From Advenella kashmirensis WT001 (GTDB lineage: Bacteria; Pseudomonadota; Gammaproteobacteria; Burkholderiales; Burkholderiaceae_B), in contig NC_017964.1 of NCBI RefSeq assembly GCF_000219915.2, positions 3,968,001 to 4,032,000 on the forward strand: DNA of 64,000 nt, given 5' to 3'. The first letter of the stretch is position 1, and each line of letters starts with the position of its first letter. The position numbers and the translations under genes are program-made. The notes beneath the pieces are model-generated. The model was not told the origin of the DNA. It searched no databases and saw nothing but the letters and a program-made list of their open reading frames with translations. Of this stretch, positions 18,187 through 27,087 are shown one piece after another.

Positions 18187-19144
18187 CTTTTGCGCGAGTG
18201 GCAACGTCGGACCATTTCTTTACTTCATCCAGCAGCAGTTGTTCCGTTTGCTGCGGAGTGGTGGCATAGGCTTTGGCGCCTGAAGCGATCAACTTGTCCT
18301 GTACTTCTTTTTGGGCAGCCACTGTCTGCATCGCCTCGGACATCTTCTGCACAATCTCCTTGGGGGTGCCGGCCGGCGCCAGCAAGCCGTAGTTGGTGGT
18401 CAACACATAATCCTTGACGTTGAGTTCTTTCAACGTGGGCACATCTGCAATGGTGGGAACACGATCAGCGGTCGTGACGGCAAGGAATTTGATTTTGCCG
18501 CTATTGATCTGCGGATAGAGCGTAGTCAGGGTATCGATCACCATATCAATCTGTCCGCCCAGCAGATCTGTGACTGCGGGACCGCTGCCCTTGTATGGCA
18601 CATGCAATAACTTGGTGCCAGTTGCCAGTTGAAATTTTTCAGCGGCCATATGCTGGGAAGACCCCACTCCGGCCGAGCCATAGGTTATCTTGCCCGGCGT
18701 TTGCTTTATCTTGTTCACCAGCTCGTCCAGCGTATTGACACCCAGGCCGTTGCTTACCGCAACTACGAGCGGGACAGCCGTGCCAAACGACACGCCTTCG
18801 AAGGCATCGGGAAATTTATAGGTCTTGGGCTTGGACGGTAATACCGAATTAATCGCATGGCTGCCGATAGCGCCAAAAAGCATCGTATAGCCATCGGGTG
18901 CGGCCCGGGAAACGGCTTCCGCGCCAATTTCTCCGCCCGCGCCGGCACGATTTTCCACCACCACCGTCGTACCCAGTAGCTTGGGCAGATATTGCGCATA
19001 CATCCGGGCCGAGAAATCTGTTGCGCCTCCTGGCGGATATGGCACGACCAGCGTGATGGGCTTGGCCGGCCAGTCTGCGGCAAGCGCCAGCGTACTGGAA
19101 AAGATCAGGCACAACGCCCCGCTTGTCTTCAAGAACCATTTCAT
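18179..19144 (-). CDS. Bug/TctC-family periplasmic receptor
   Basis: This 321-residue receptor has a signal peptide (LCLIFSSTLALA) and ITLVVPYPPGGATDFSARMY, the classic PPGGATD carboxylate loop. VVVENRAGAGGEIGAEAVSR, YGSAGVGSSQHMAAEKF and LLAPAGTPKEIVQKMSEAM follow. It is the first gene of a minus-strand unit with the FAD/NAD(P)-binding protein and is divergent from an IclR regulator 160 bp away. That regulator probably controls it along with the plus-strand CoA operon. Confidence 0.92.
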   Translation of the reverse strand: MKWFLKTSGALCLIFSSTLALAADWPAKPITLVVPYPPGGATDFSARMYAQYLPKLLGTTVVVENRAGAGGEIGAEAVSRAAPDGYTMLFGAIGSHAINSVLPSKPKTYKFPDAFEGVSFGTAVPLVVAVSNGLGVNTLDELVNKIKQTPGKITYGSAGVGSSQHMAAEKFQLATGTKLLHVPYKGSGPAVTDLLGGQIDMVIDTLTTLYPQINSGKIKFLAVTTADRVPTIADVPTLKELNVKDYVLTTNYGLLAPAGTPKEIVQKMSEAMQTVAAQKEVQDKLIASGAKAYATTPQQTEQLLLDEVKKWSDVATRAKVE

Positions 19145-19186
19145 TGTCTCGCTCCTTTTTATTAAATCCTAACATTCAGAATTTGA

Positions 19187-19214
19187 ATTCTATTTCTTGT
19201 ATAAAAAATAGAAT
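19187..19214. promoter_or_regulatory. Candidate IclR operator
   Basis: ATTCTATTT and AAATAGAAT form a perfect 9-bp inverted repeat with a 10-base spacer in the AT-rich gap between the divergent Bug gene and IclR gene. A second dyad, CGCAT...ATGCG, follows at 19215-19233. The position fits autoregulation and control of both operons, but no binding data are available. Confidence 0.5.
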
Positions 19215-19305
19215 CGCATATAATAAAAATGCGGTCAACGAATTAATGGTTCTAAGTTTAGATTGTTAAGAAATAGGATTTTTAGTTTCAATATTTGAGA
19301 TTTAT

Positions 19306-20076
19306 ATGGATAAAACCTTGCTGAAGGGTTTGCGGCTGTTTGAAATCATTTGCGCCCAGGAAGACCAGCCCAATACGATTGATGACCTTGCGGTTGCATC
19401 CGGCCTGACCAAAAGCAATACACACCGTACCCTGCAGACTTTGATTGCAGCTGGCTACGTGGAAAAAAGCAGTCATTCGGGTGGCTACAAGCCCACGTTG
19501 AAGGTGTTCGAACTGGCGGCACAACGGCTCGCCCGCCTTGATGTACGCAAGATCGCGACGCCGCTAATGCGCCGCGTTGCGCTGCAGACGCAGGAAACCG
19601 TACACCTGTCGGTACTGGACCAGCTTGATGTCATTTATATCGACAAAATCGACAGCCCCAATCCGGTGCGCGCCTATTCCATTATCGGCGGCCGTGCGCC
19701 CGCCTATGCTGTGGCAACCGGCAAGGCCATGCTGGCCTTCCAGAATGAGGAATATCTCAACCGTCATTCAGCCGATCTGATCCGGCATACCGAAAACACT
19801 ATCACTTCGCTGGTAGCGCTCAAAGACGAGTTGGCCAACATCACACGTATTGGTTACGCTATCAACAGAGGCGAGTGGCGCAGCAACGTCGGCGGGATCG
19901 CCGCGCCCATTTTTGACGGACACAACAAGGTCATTGCCGCCCTGGGCATCTCGGGGCCGCTAGAACGACTGACAATTGAAAACATGAAGCGCTGGTCGCC
20001 ACTGGTGCTGGACGCCGCCCGCGACATATCCCGTGAGTCGGGATATCGACGTGGTTATTTTGGTGAATCAAACTAA
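19306..20076 (+). CDS. IclR-family transcriptional regulator
   Basis: The protein has 256 residues. The winged helix is at the N-terminus (NTIDDLAVASGLTKSNTHRT, LQTLIAAGYVEKS) and the effector domain shows QETVHLSVLDQLDVIYIDKI, RAPAYAVATGKAMLAF and NVGGIAAPIFDGHNKVIAAL. IclR proteins usually govern aromatic or organic-acid catabolism. The gene heads the CoA-transferase/crotonase/ligase operon and is divergent from a Bug receptor gene, so both units are its likely targets. Confidence 0.93.
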   Translation: MDKTLLKGLRLFEIICAQEDQPNTIDDLAVASGLTKSNTHRTLQTLIAAGYVEKSSHSGGYKPTLKVFELAAQRLARLDVRKIATPLMRRVALQTQETVHLSVLDQLDVIYIDKIDSPNPVRAYSIIGGRAPAYAVATGKAMLAFQNEEYLNRHSADLIRHTENTITSLVALKDELANITRIGYAINRGEWRSNVGGIAAPIFDGHNKVIAALGISGPLERLTIENMKRWSPLVLDAARDISRESGYRRGYFGESN

Positions 20077-20103
20077 TTCAAACCATTCTGTGAGCAACTA
20101 AAC

Positions 20104-21265
20104 ATGAAGCAAGAAGCCACGCTGCAAGGCGTAAAAGTTATCGAAATCTGCAACGTCGCTGCGGGGCCCTTCTGCAGTATGCTGCTGGCCGATATGGGCG
20201 CAGACGTGATCAAGATTGAGCATCCGGAGGGGGCGACACGCTCAGAAGCTGGCCTCCCATTAGCGATGGCTACAGCGAGAATTTCGCTTCGCTGAACCGA
20301 AACAAAAAATCGGTCACGCTTAACCTGAAGGACCCCGCCGACGTGCAGGCTGCCCGCCAGCTCATGCGTGCGGCCGATATCGTGCTGGAGAACAATCGCC
20401 CGGGCGTCATGGACCGACTCGGCCTGGGCTATGCCGATATCAGGCAACTGAATCGGCAAATCGTGTACTGTTCCATTTCCGCCTACGGACAGAGTGGTCC
20501 GCGCAGCCAGGAAGGCGGGTTCGACCTGACCGTACAGGCCATGAGCGGGCTCATGAGCGTGACCGGCGAAACCGATGGACCGCCAGTCAAGTGCGGTGTG
20601 CCGGTGTGTGATTTTTCTGCCGGACTGTACGCTGCCTTTGCCATCGTGTCTGCCTTGCGCATGGCCGAGCGCAACGGGGAAGGCACCCATATTGATATTT
20701 CCATGCTGGGCGCAACACTGGGCATCGCAGCATTACAGACATCCGAGTATTTCGGCAGCGGCAACAATCCACGCAAGCTGGGCTCGGCACATCCGCGCAA
20801 CGCCCCCTATCAGGTCTTTCGCTGCAAGCAGGGATACTTCGGCATGGCCGCCGGCAACAACTCGCTGTGGAAATCGGTATGCCAGGTGGTGGGACGCCTG
20901 AATTGTTTGATGATGAAAGGTTCACCAGCACGTTGCTGCGCGCGCAGCACCAGCAGGCCCTGCTGGAAATCATGGAATCGATCTTTGCCTGCGAAGATGC
21001 GCAATACTGGCTTGAACAGTTCCGTGCGGCCGGCGTGCCCTGCGCGCCCATCAATCAATATTCGGATGTACTGGCCGATGAACAGGTAGCACATATGGAC
21101 TGGGTACAAAGCATTCCCCTGCCCAACGGGCTGACCGCCAAAACCTTTGCCTCGCCCATCCGCTTTGACGGACAAACCAGCCGGATCGCAGCGGGGCCGC
21201 CAGCGCTGGGCGAGCACAACGATGAAATTTTGTCGCCCATTGCAACTCAGGGAGAAAGCGCGTGA
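20104..21265 (+). CDS. CaiB/BaiF family CoA-transferase (two frame breaks)
   Basis: Three frames join into one class III CoA-transferase. The N-terminus is LQGVKVIEICNVAAGPFCSM, then LLADMGADVIKIEHPEGG. A missing G in the five-G run 20229-20233 shifts the frame before WPPISDGYSENFASLNRNKK. The middle (VLENNRPGVMDRLGLGYAD, then YCSISAYGQSGPRSQ) runs to NNSLWKSVCQVVG. A second missing base at the GGG run 20891-20893 precedes TPELFDDERFTSTLLRAQ. Repaired length is about 387 residues. It starts 27 bases after the IclR stop and overlaps the crotonase start. Confidence 0.85.
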
Positions 21266-21987
21266 GCGAACCATTGATTATTGAACGCAACGAACAGTGG
21301 TGGACTTTCACCCTGAACCGGCCCGAGAAAATGAATGCCCTGTCGCCGGCCCTGGTGCAGGCACTCACAGATGGCATACAACAAGCCCATCAGGAAAATA
21401 TTTCACTTCTGATCTTCAAAGGCAATGGCAAGAATTTTTGTGCGGGGTTTGACTTCACCGATCTGGAAACGGCAAGCGAGGGCGACCTGCTGCAACGTAT
21501 CGTGCAGATCGAAATCATGCTGGACCTGCTGGCTACCTCGCCTGCCATGACATTGGCCTTATGTCACGGACGCAATTTTGGCGCCGGCGCCGATATTATC
21601 GCCTCGTGCAAACGGCGCATTGCCGCCAACGGCACCACCTTCCGTTTTCCCGGCATCAAGTTCGGTCTGATTCTGGGTACGCGACGATTTCAGAATATCG
21701 TCGGCACCCAGAACGCACTGGATATCCTGTCCAGCACACGCACCTTCGACGCCAGCGAAGCCCTGGGTATGGGCTTCATGCAGGCATTACAGGACCAGGA
21801 CCAGTGGCCGCAGGTGATTGAACAGGCCCAGACCAACAACGCCATTTTGTCCGACATCACCCGCCGCAACCTATACAAGGTGCTGTACGCCAATGCGGAG
21901 TCGGACCAGAACCTGGCGGCTCTGGTGCGCTCAGCGGCAGCGCCTGGCCTAAAGGACCGGATCCGGGCCTACCTGAAACCCAATTAA
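21262..21987 (+). CDS. Enoyl-CoA hydratase/isomerase family (crotonase)
   Basis: The 241-residue protein starts at GTG 21262, overlapping the previous stop (GTGA). Crotonase features are FTLNRPEKMNALSPALV, the oxyanion-hole segment FKGNGKNFCAGFDFTDLE and the second loop HGRNFGAGADIIASCKRRIA. By eye, Asp in GAGAD takes the place of the first catalytic Glu of hydratases. FRFPGIKFGLILG has Gly where the second (PEI) Glu is expected. Canonical hydration is therefore doubtful; isomerase, hydrolase or C-C lyase chemistry is possible. It lies between CoA-transferase genes in one operon. Confidence 0.85.
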   Translation: MSEPLIIERNEQWWTFTLNRPEKMNALSPALVQALTDGIQQAHQENISLLIFKGNGKNFCAGFDFTDLETASEGDLLQRIVQIEIMLDLLATSPAMTLALCHGRNFGAGADIIASCKRRIAANGTTFRFPGIKFGLILGTRRFQNIVGTQNALDILSSTRTFDASEALGMGFMQALQDQDQWPQVIEQAQTNNAILSDITRRNLYKVLYANAESDQNLAALVRSAAAPGLKDRIRAYLKPN

Positions 21988-22003
21988 TAATCTGGAGACC
22001 ATC

Positions 22004-22834
22004 ATGACATCAGGATTTAACCAGGCTGATAAATGCGTATCGCTGCAGGACCTGGTCAGCCGCGTTCCCAATGGCGCTTCGCTGGCACTGGGCGGCAGCT
22101 TTCTGCATCGCGGCCCCTTTTCGTTTGTGCGTGAACTTATTCGACAAAACAAGCAGGACCTGGAGATTATCAAACAGTCTCCCGGCTATGACATTGATAT
22201 TCTGTGCCGCACCGGCACCGCCACCAAAGCGCGCGCCGGCATTGTGGCCATGGAAGGCAATTTCGGCTTGGCCCAGTATTATCGCAAGGCCGTCGAGCAG
22301 CAACGACTGGCGCTTGAAGAGCACGCCTGCGCAACATTGACGGCAGGGCTGCGCGCCGCCGCTTTCGGCATCCCGTTTCAACCCTGCGGTGGCATCGAAG
22401 GCAGCGAACTGGCCCAGTTGAACAACTGGGTAAAAATTGCCGACCCCTATGGTTCCGGCAAAGAGGTGTGGGTAATTCCGGCAATACAGCCCGATTACGC
22501 CGTAATACACGCCAATGAAGTGGACCGCAAGGGCAACGTGCGCGTGCTGGGCACCTATCACTGGGACCGTATCATGTCGCGTTCAGCCAAAAGCGTGCTG
22601 GTTGTTGCCGAGAAAATGGTGGAAGACACCGTCTTTACAGACAACCCGGAGACCACGCTTATTCCGTATTTCATGGTCGAAGCCTTCAGCATTGTGCCAA
22701 ACGGCGCCTGGCCGGGTTCATGCTGGCCTGATTACGAGATCGATTATCCGGCAGTGCAGGCCTATCTGGATCCGGACCAGGCCGCTTTCAACCAGCATCT
22801 GAATGCCGCCCCCGAATTACAGGAACACGCATAA
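22004..22834 (+). CDS. CoA-transferase subunit A (GctA/IpdA-like)
   Basis: A 276-residue class I CoA-transferase alpha-type subunit. LQDLVSRVPNGASLALGGSF and a nucleotide-fold core are followed by GTATKARAGIVAMEGNFGLA, GLRAAAFGIPFQPCGGIEGS and YAVIHANEVDRKGNVRVLG. It overlaps the beta subunit gene by one base (TAATG), so the two are made together. Homologues are glutaconate CoA-transferase and the steroid-ring hydrolase IpdAB. Which activity applies here cannot be settled from sequence. Confidence 0.85.
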   Translation: MTSGFNQADKCVSLQDLVSRVPNGASLALGGSFLHRGPFSFVRELIRQNKQDLEIIKQSPGYDIDILCRTGTATKARAGIVAMEGNFGLAQYYRKAVEQQRLALEEHACATLTAGLRAAAFGIPFQPCGGIEGSELAQLNNWVKIADPYGSGKEVWVIPAIQPDYAVIHANEVDRKGNVRVLGTYHWDRIMSRSAKSVLVVAEKMVEDTVFTDNPETTLIPYFMVEAFSIVPNGAWPGSCWPDYEIDYPAVQAYLDPDQAAFNQHLNAAPELQEHA

Positions 22835-23568
22835 TGCAAAACAACTGGTCACCCTTCTCCTACATCGTTACCAACCTCGCTCGCTTTATCCGTCCCAACG
22901 AAATCACCTTCAGCGGCGTTAACTCCACCATGCCCATGCTGGCCTGCCTGATGGCCAAAAAAGCCTATGAGTGGGATTTCATTTACATCAACGTGGCGGG
23001 CGGCGTGGACCCGACGCCTTCAATGATCCCCCTATCCAGCTCCGATCCGGTGCTGGCACAGCAATCGGCCTCCATCTTTGCCAATGAAGACTTCTATGAC
23101 TTGTGCACTCGCGGCAAAATGGACCTAACCTATCTTGGCGCCGCCCAGATCGATGGCGAAGGCAACGCCAATAACTCGGTCATCGGCGACTGGCATTCGC
23201 CCAAGGTGCGCTTACCCGGCGGCGGTGGCGGCGCCGTTATGCTGCCCACCGCAAGGCGCGCCTGCACCTGGCGTACCGAACATTCGACACGCACCTTTGT
23301 GGAAAAACTGGACTTTCGCACTTCATGGGGCGGCTTTCATGGCGTGGTCACACCCATTGCTGTCTTCATAAAAAAAGACGGACGACTGGCACTGCAGTCA
23401 TTTCATCCGGAATCATCCATCGACGAAGTCGTGAGCCGAACCGGATTTACTTTTGACCACGGCGGAGCCAAACCCACCGCTGCGCCCACAGACGCAGAGA
23501 TCGCGGCATTGCAGGCGCTGGACCCGGACGGACAATTCGAAAAAGACGCCGCTGTCGCGCTGCGCTAG
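22834..23568 (+). CDS. CoA-transferase subunit B (GctB/IpdB-like)
   Basis: A 244-residue partner of the preceding subunit. NEITFSGVNSTMPMLACLMA, DLTYLGAAQIDGEGNANNSV and the glycine-rich VRLPGGGGGAVMLPTARRA are conserved in the GctB/IpdB family. It completes a heteromeric enzyme that moves CoA to an acid or, if IpdB-like, hydrolyses a cyclic acyl-CoA. The neighbouring acyl-CoA ligase and CaiB/BaiF transferase give three different ways of making or exchanging a CoA ester in one operon. Confidence 0.85.
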   Translation: MQNNWSPFSYIVTNLARFIRPNEITFSGVNSTMPMLACLMAKKAYEWDFIYINVAGGVDPTPSMIPLSSSDPVLAQQSASIFANEDFYDLCTRGKMDLTYLGAAQIDGEGNANNSVIGDWHSPKVRLPGGGGGAVMLPTARRACTWRTEHSTRTFVEKLDFRTSWGGFHGVVTPIAVFIKKDGRLALQSFHPESSIDEVVSRTGFTFDHGGAKPTAAPTDAEIAALQALDPDGQFEKDAAVALR

Positions 23569-23578
23569 GAGATCACTG

Positions 23579-25072
23579 ATGGCGCTAACCGCAACCATTC
23601 TGAATGACTGGCAATCAATCTGGCGCAGCGCGTCGATTGAAAACCGCATTGCCCTGCAGGACGCCAGTACACGCATCCGCTACGGCCAACTATACACACT
23701 GGTATCGCAGCAGGCCGGACGCCTGCGGGCCGCCGGCCTGGGCGAACACATGCGCGTGGCCATCAATATGGAACGCGGACTGGACGCCGTGATAACGCTG
23801 CTGGCGGTGATGGTCGCGGGCGCCTGCCCCTGCCCGCTGGAACCTGGGTTGAGCTCAACAGAACGAGGGCAGCGCCTGCATAGCGGCGGGCTTACCTGGC
23901 TGCTCTCGGACGATCCCTTGCGTGATGCCACTACAGATGATATTCGCGTCATAAACCCGTTGACCCTGACCGATGCGCAACCGTACTGGCCAGGCAGCGT
24001 ACCGTCGTCGAGTCCCGCGCTCATGCTGTTTACATCGGGCAGTACCGGCAAACCCAAAGGCGTATTGGAAAGCCATCGCGGCGTACTGAACAACGCCCGT
24101 GGCGTGATCGCCATGACCGAACTGACGGCAGACGACATACTGCTACATGTGATGCCTATCTATCACACCAATGGCTTGAACAATCAGCTGTTTAGCCCGC
24201 TGGCAGTTGGCGCCTGCATTTATTTTGCGCCACGCTTTTCTGCCCAGACCATGCCGCAATTGATGGCAACCGTGGGCCCGACCATTATTACCGGTGTGCC
24301 CACCATGTATTCACGCATGCTGGCCCATCCTTTGCCTGCTGAGGCTATCCGAAACTTGCGGCTGGCCCGCTGCGGCTCTGCACCCATCACAACTGAATTA
24401 CACAAAAAAATAGAAAATTATCTTGGACAGCCGCTGGTCATCTCTTATGGCCTGTCCGAGGCCACCTGCACCTCTACCATGAACCCGCCGGCACTACGAA
24501 AAATCGGCTCTATCGGCAAGCCACTGAACAACCAGGACGTCTTCCTGCTGTCGGCAAATGGTGAACGCATTACTGCAGCCCATACCAATGGCGAGATCTG
24601 TATAGACGGCGATAGCCTGATGCTGGGTTATGTGGGCGTGTCTGCACCAGGCCAGCTGGATCCGCAGCTCGGGCCGCTGCGCACCGGCGACATAGGCTAC
24701 GCCGATGAGGACGGCTTTCTGTACATTACAGGCCGCATCAAGGATGTCATTATTCGTGGCGGAGAAAACATTTCACCATCGCAGATAGAGCACGTGATTG
24801 CCATGCATGCAGACGTCGCCAATTGCTGCGTGATCGGCCAGCCCGATGAAGACCTGGGCGAAGTGCCTGTAGCCTTTATCACGGCAAGAAACGGCGACAT
24901 CAACATCGAAGAGGTGCACGCCCTGCTTAAAACTCACCTGGCAAGGATCTATCAGCCCGCTGCAATTTTTGTGCTTGATGCCCTTCCTGAAAATGCGGTC
25001 GGCAAAGTCGACCGCAAGGCGCTTGCAAAACAGCTGGAACAACGAACACAGATAACAATCAGCACATCATGA
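23579..25072 (+). CDS. AMP-forming acyl-CoA synthetase
   Basis: A 497-residue adenylate-forming enzyme. Motifs: P-loop LMLFTSGSTGKPKGVLESHR, A5 YGLSEATC, A7 RTGDIGYADEDGFLYITGR, A8 KDVIIRGGENISPSQIE and the A10 lysine in NAVGKVDRKAL. It activates a carboxylic acid to acyl-CoA using ATP. The start at 23579 follows CTAGGAGATCACTG, 10 bases after the CoA-transferase stop; residues encoded upstream in the same frame belong to a shadow. It is the last clear gene of the IclR-led operon. Confidence 0.92.
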   Translation: MALTATILNDWQSIWRSASIENRIALQDASTRIRYGQLYTLVSQQAGRLRAAGLGEHMRVAINMERGLDAVITLLAVMVAGACPCPLEPGLSSTERGQRLHSGGLTWLLSDDPLRDATTDDIRVINPLTLTDAQPYWPGSVPSSSPALMLFTSGSTGKPKGVLESHRGVLNNARGVIAMTELTADDILLHVMPIYHTNGLNNQLFSPLAVGACIYFAPRFSAQTMPQLMATVGPTIITGVPTMYSRMLAHPLPAEAIRNLRLARCGSAPITTELHKKIENYLGQPLVISYGLSEATCTSTMNPPALRKIGSIGKPLNNQDVFLLSANGERITAAHTNGEICIDGDSLMLGYVGVSAPGQLDPQLGPLRTGDIGYADEDGFLYITGRIKDVIIRGGENISPSQIEHVIAMHADVANCCVIGQPDEDLGEVPVAFITARNGDINIEEVHALLKTHLARIYQPAAIFVLDALPENAVGKVDRKALAKQLEQRTQITISTS

Positions 25073-25278
25073 ACCCCTGCACGCGTCCGCGCGCAAACAA
25101 GCCTGCTGATAGGACATCCGAAGACAATAAGACTGTATTTAGCGTATTGCCAGCAGGACCGGGCCAACGACAGACGTTTATTCAAGACGCGTTGATTGTT
25201 TGTGACTTGTCATATATCACCCTGCACTCGACAGCGCAGCGCTTTAACCTGCGCTCGCAATTGCACGTATATCAGGAC

Positions 25279-25309
25279 AAAAAAATACCCTGGCTCTTCA
25301 GAGCCAGGG
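25279..25309 (-). terminator. Intrinsic terminator on the minus strand
   Basis: CCCTGGCTC-TTCA-GAGCCAGGG is a perfect 9-bp hairpin. On the minus strand it is followed by TATTTTTTT, an intrinsic-terminator layout. On the plus strand it lacks a T-run. The nearest minus-strand gene (GntR) ends about 510 bases upstream. Confidence 0.65.
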
Positions 25310-25818
25310 CGCAAAAGTACGATGGATAGGTGAATATCATTCGTACGGGCGTATTCTATATAAAACATAGCTTATTACTACCCTCTTGAAACACCTATTT
25401 CGTATTTTTTGTAAATAAAACAGTTCAAAAAATACAATTTGCATACTCCAGGTTATGTTTTGAAATGGGTGCTTACGAAACCGATGATTGTGCACTATTA
25501 GCGGGCGTGTCTTCTGCACAGCAAACCTTGCCACGCACTATTCAAATTCAATGGTTTTATTCACTGGTTCAACAAAAAGCTGCGTCAATCGCAGAAGCAT
25601 TGAATAAATTTCATTTGTCTTGGCAGTGAACGGTCCACGTGAGCACGGGCGCAAACGCAAGCTTGCGATTCAATATCCCACGGAGAGACAATACGGTCTT
25701 CGAGATGAGAGGTCAGACTACAGCGCCAACACAAGTCCTGTCAGTCTTTCGTGCAAGGAGACACGCGGCCTGAACCGAAAAATCGGAGCTGCGCCTTCGC
25801 AAACAACCGGCTGCCCTA
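25310..25818. other. Gene-poor intergenic stretch
   Basis: This stretch between the acyl-CoA ligase operon and the GntR gene is AT-rich in its first half. I see no convincing coding frame or RNA gene. Short open frames on both strands lack ribosome binding sites and any recognisable motif. It may include a long 3' untranslated region of the GntR transcript running to the hairpin at 25288-25309. Confidence 0.5.
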
Positions 25819-26550
25819 TCAGTCTTTGGCGATGTATTCGTATTTTGCGGTATTCACACGCGTCTGGCGCCACTCCACCGGGCGATCCTGATAGGTATAT
25901 GCGGTGCGGTCAATCAAGAGCAAGGGCGAGGCTTGCTCCACATTCAGCCAAGCTGCCACGGCACTGTCGGCCTGGCAAACGCTGAGCTTTTCGCGAGTAT
26001 CGACAATATTGATGCCGAAATTATTCTGATAAAAGTTATAGAGCGTGCTTGAACGCTCGTCCAGGCTTTGCTCAGTGAGTGTGGCAAAAAGTATTTCGGG
26101 CACCTGGATTTCATCGACCATCACCAGATCATTGTTCAGGCTCAGCAGATTAAAAAAATGAAACACGCTGGCATCTTTGGACAATTGCAGGCGCTCGCAG
26201 GCCTCGCGTGTCGCTTTCCTGCGACGAAATTTCAGCAAGCGCGTGGTGGGATATGACTTGAAACCATCGCGACGCTGGATTCGGAAAAACTTGAAGAAAT
26301 GCTGATCGCTCTCGTGCGTGGCAACGAAGGTGCCGCGCCCTTGATGACGAATCAGGATATGTTCACTGACCAGTTCATCAACCGCCTTGCGCAACGTACC
26401 AATAGATACACCAAATTTTTCGGCCAGCTGATTCTCTGGCGGAATGGCCTGGCCGCGAAGCCACTCGCCACGTGCGAGCGCCGCCAGCAGCGATTGCTTG
26501 ACTGCAAAGTAAAGGGGCGTGCCCGGCAAAAAGAAATCTTTGTTGTTCAT
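25819..26550 (-). CDS. GntR-family regulator with UTRA domain (probable suyR)
   Basis: A 243-residue HutC-type GntR regulator. The winged helix reads LYFAVKQSLLAALARGEWL, QAIPPENQLAEKFGVSIGTL, RKAVDELVSEHILIRHQGRG, and is followed by a UTRA ligand domain (FHFFNLLSLNNDLVMVDEIQ to PVEWRQTRVNTAKYEYIAKD). It is divergent from suyA, and a dyad overlaps the suyA promoter. It is therefore probably the repressor of the sulfolactate genes, released by sulfolactate or a related sulfonate. That role is inferred from position. Confidence 0.9.
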   Translation of the reverse strand: MNNKDFFLPGTPLYFAVKQSLLAALARGEWLRGQAIPPENQLAEKFGVSIGTLRKAVDELVSEHILIRHQGRGTFVATHESDQHFFKFFRIQRRDGFKSYPTTRLLKFRRRKATREACERLQLSKDASVFHFFNLLSLNNDLVMVDEIQVPEILFATLTEQSLDERSSTLYNFYQNNFGINIVDTREKLSVCQADSAVAAWLNVEQASPLLLIDRTAYTYQDRPVEWRQTRVNTAKYEYIAKD

Positions 26551-26659
26551 AGGTGGCAGATTTTAAATGACTTGCAGCAATGATGCCACGGCTTGCGCGC
26601 CCAACGCCAGCAGAATTCGCTTATGATGATTTTTCGCACAATTCATATAGATGATCTAG

Positions 26660-26688
26660 TTGACTTGTATGAATATTACAATTATTAT
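26660..26688 (+). promoter_or_regulatory. suyA promoter with overlapping GntR-type dyad
   Basis: TTGACT (26660-26665), a 17-base spacer and TATTAT (26683-26688) form a good sigma-70 promoter. Inside the spacer, TTGTAT-GAAT-ATTACAA (from 26665) is an imperfect dyad of the type bound by HutC-like GntR proteins. A repressor there would block RNA polymerase directly. The suyA start is 58 bases downstream of the -10. Confidence 0.6.
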
Positions 26689-26745
26689 GAATCAAATCTG
26701 CTATGCAATGAAACACATCCAAATTGTTAATCAAAGGAGAAAACG

Positions 26746-27027
26746 ATGATCCATGCCGTACTGCATGATTCAAAGGACACCGTTGCCGTTGCCGTCGTCG
26801 AAGGCATTACGGCCGGAATGGAACTGTCCTGCTGGAATATGGAAGAAGACAAAATCATTACTGTCAAAGCCACCCAGGACATCCCCATTGGCCACAAGGT
26901 AGCCCTGGTGGACATGAAAGATGGCGACACCGTCTTCAAATACAGTGTCGATATCGGAAAAGTGGTTGCGCCCATCAGCGCCGGCGACCACGCCCACGTG
27001 CACAACATCAAAACCAAGCGCTGGTAA
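26746..27027 (+). CDS. suyA: (2R)-sulfolactate sulfo-lyase subunit alpha
   Basis: A 93-residue SAF-domain protein, homologous to the small part of altronate dehydratase UxaA. It reads AVAVVEGITAGMELSCWNME, IPIGHKVALVDMKDGDTVFK, YSVDIGKVVAPISAGDHAHV and ends HNIKTKRW. Size and the HVHN-KTKRW ending match SuyA as I remember it. With SuyB it would cleave 3-sulfolactate to pyruvate and sulfite. AGGAGAAAACG precedes the start. The alternative is a sugar-acid dehydratase of the UxaA family, but the adjacent slcC-like dehydrogenase supports sulfolactate. Confidence 0.8.
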   Translation: MIHAVLHDSKDTVAVAVVEGITAGMELSCWNMEEDKIITVKATQDIPIGHKVALVDMKDGDTVFKYSVDIGKVVAPISAGDHAHVHNIKTKRW

Positions 27028-27087
27028 GCACTGCGAACGCACTGCCTCAACCGCTATCGACAGACATTCAGAGCAAGGATTTTCCTC

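Noticed and set aside
25069..25329. 86-codon frame overlapping the acyl-CoA ligase stop
   Set aside because: It runs through the 25288-25309 hairpin and has no family motif. The ATGA overlap alone is not enough.
25620..25985. Plus-strand frame opposite the GntR gene end
   Set aside because: Arg-rich, motif-free composition and antisense overlap with a clear gene.
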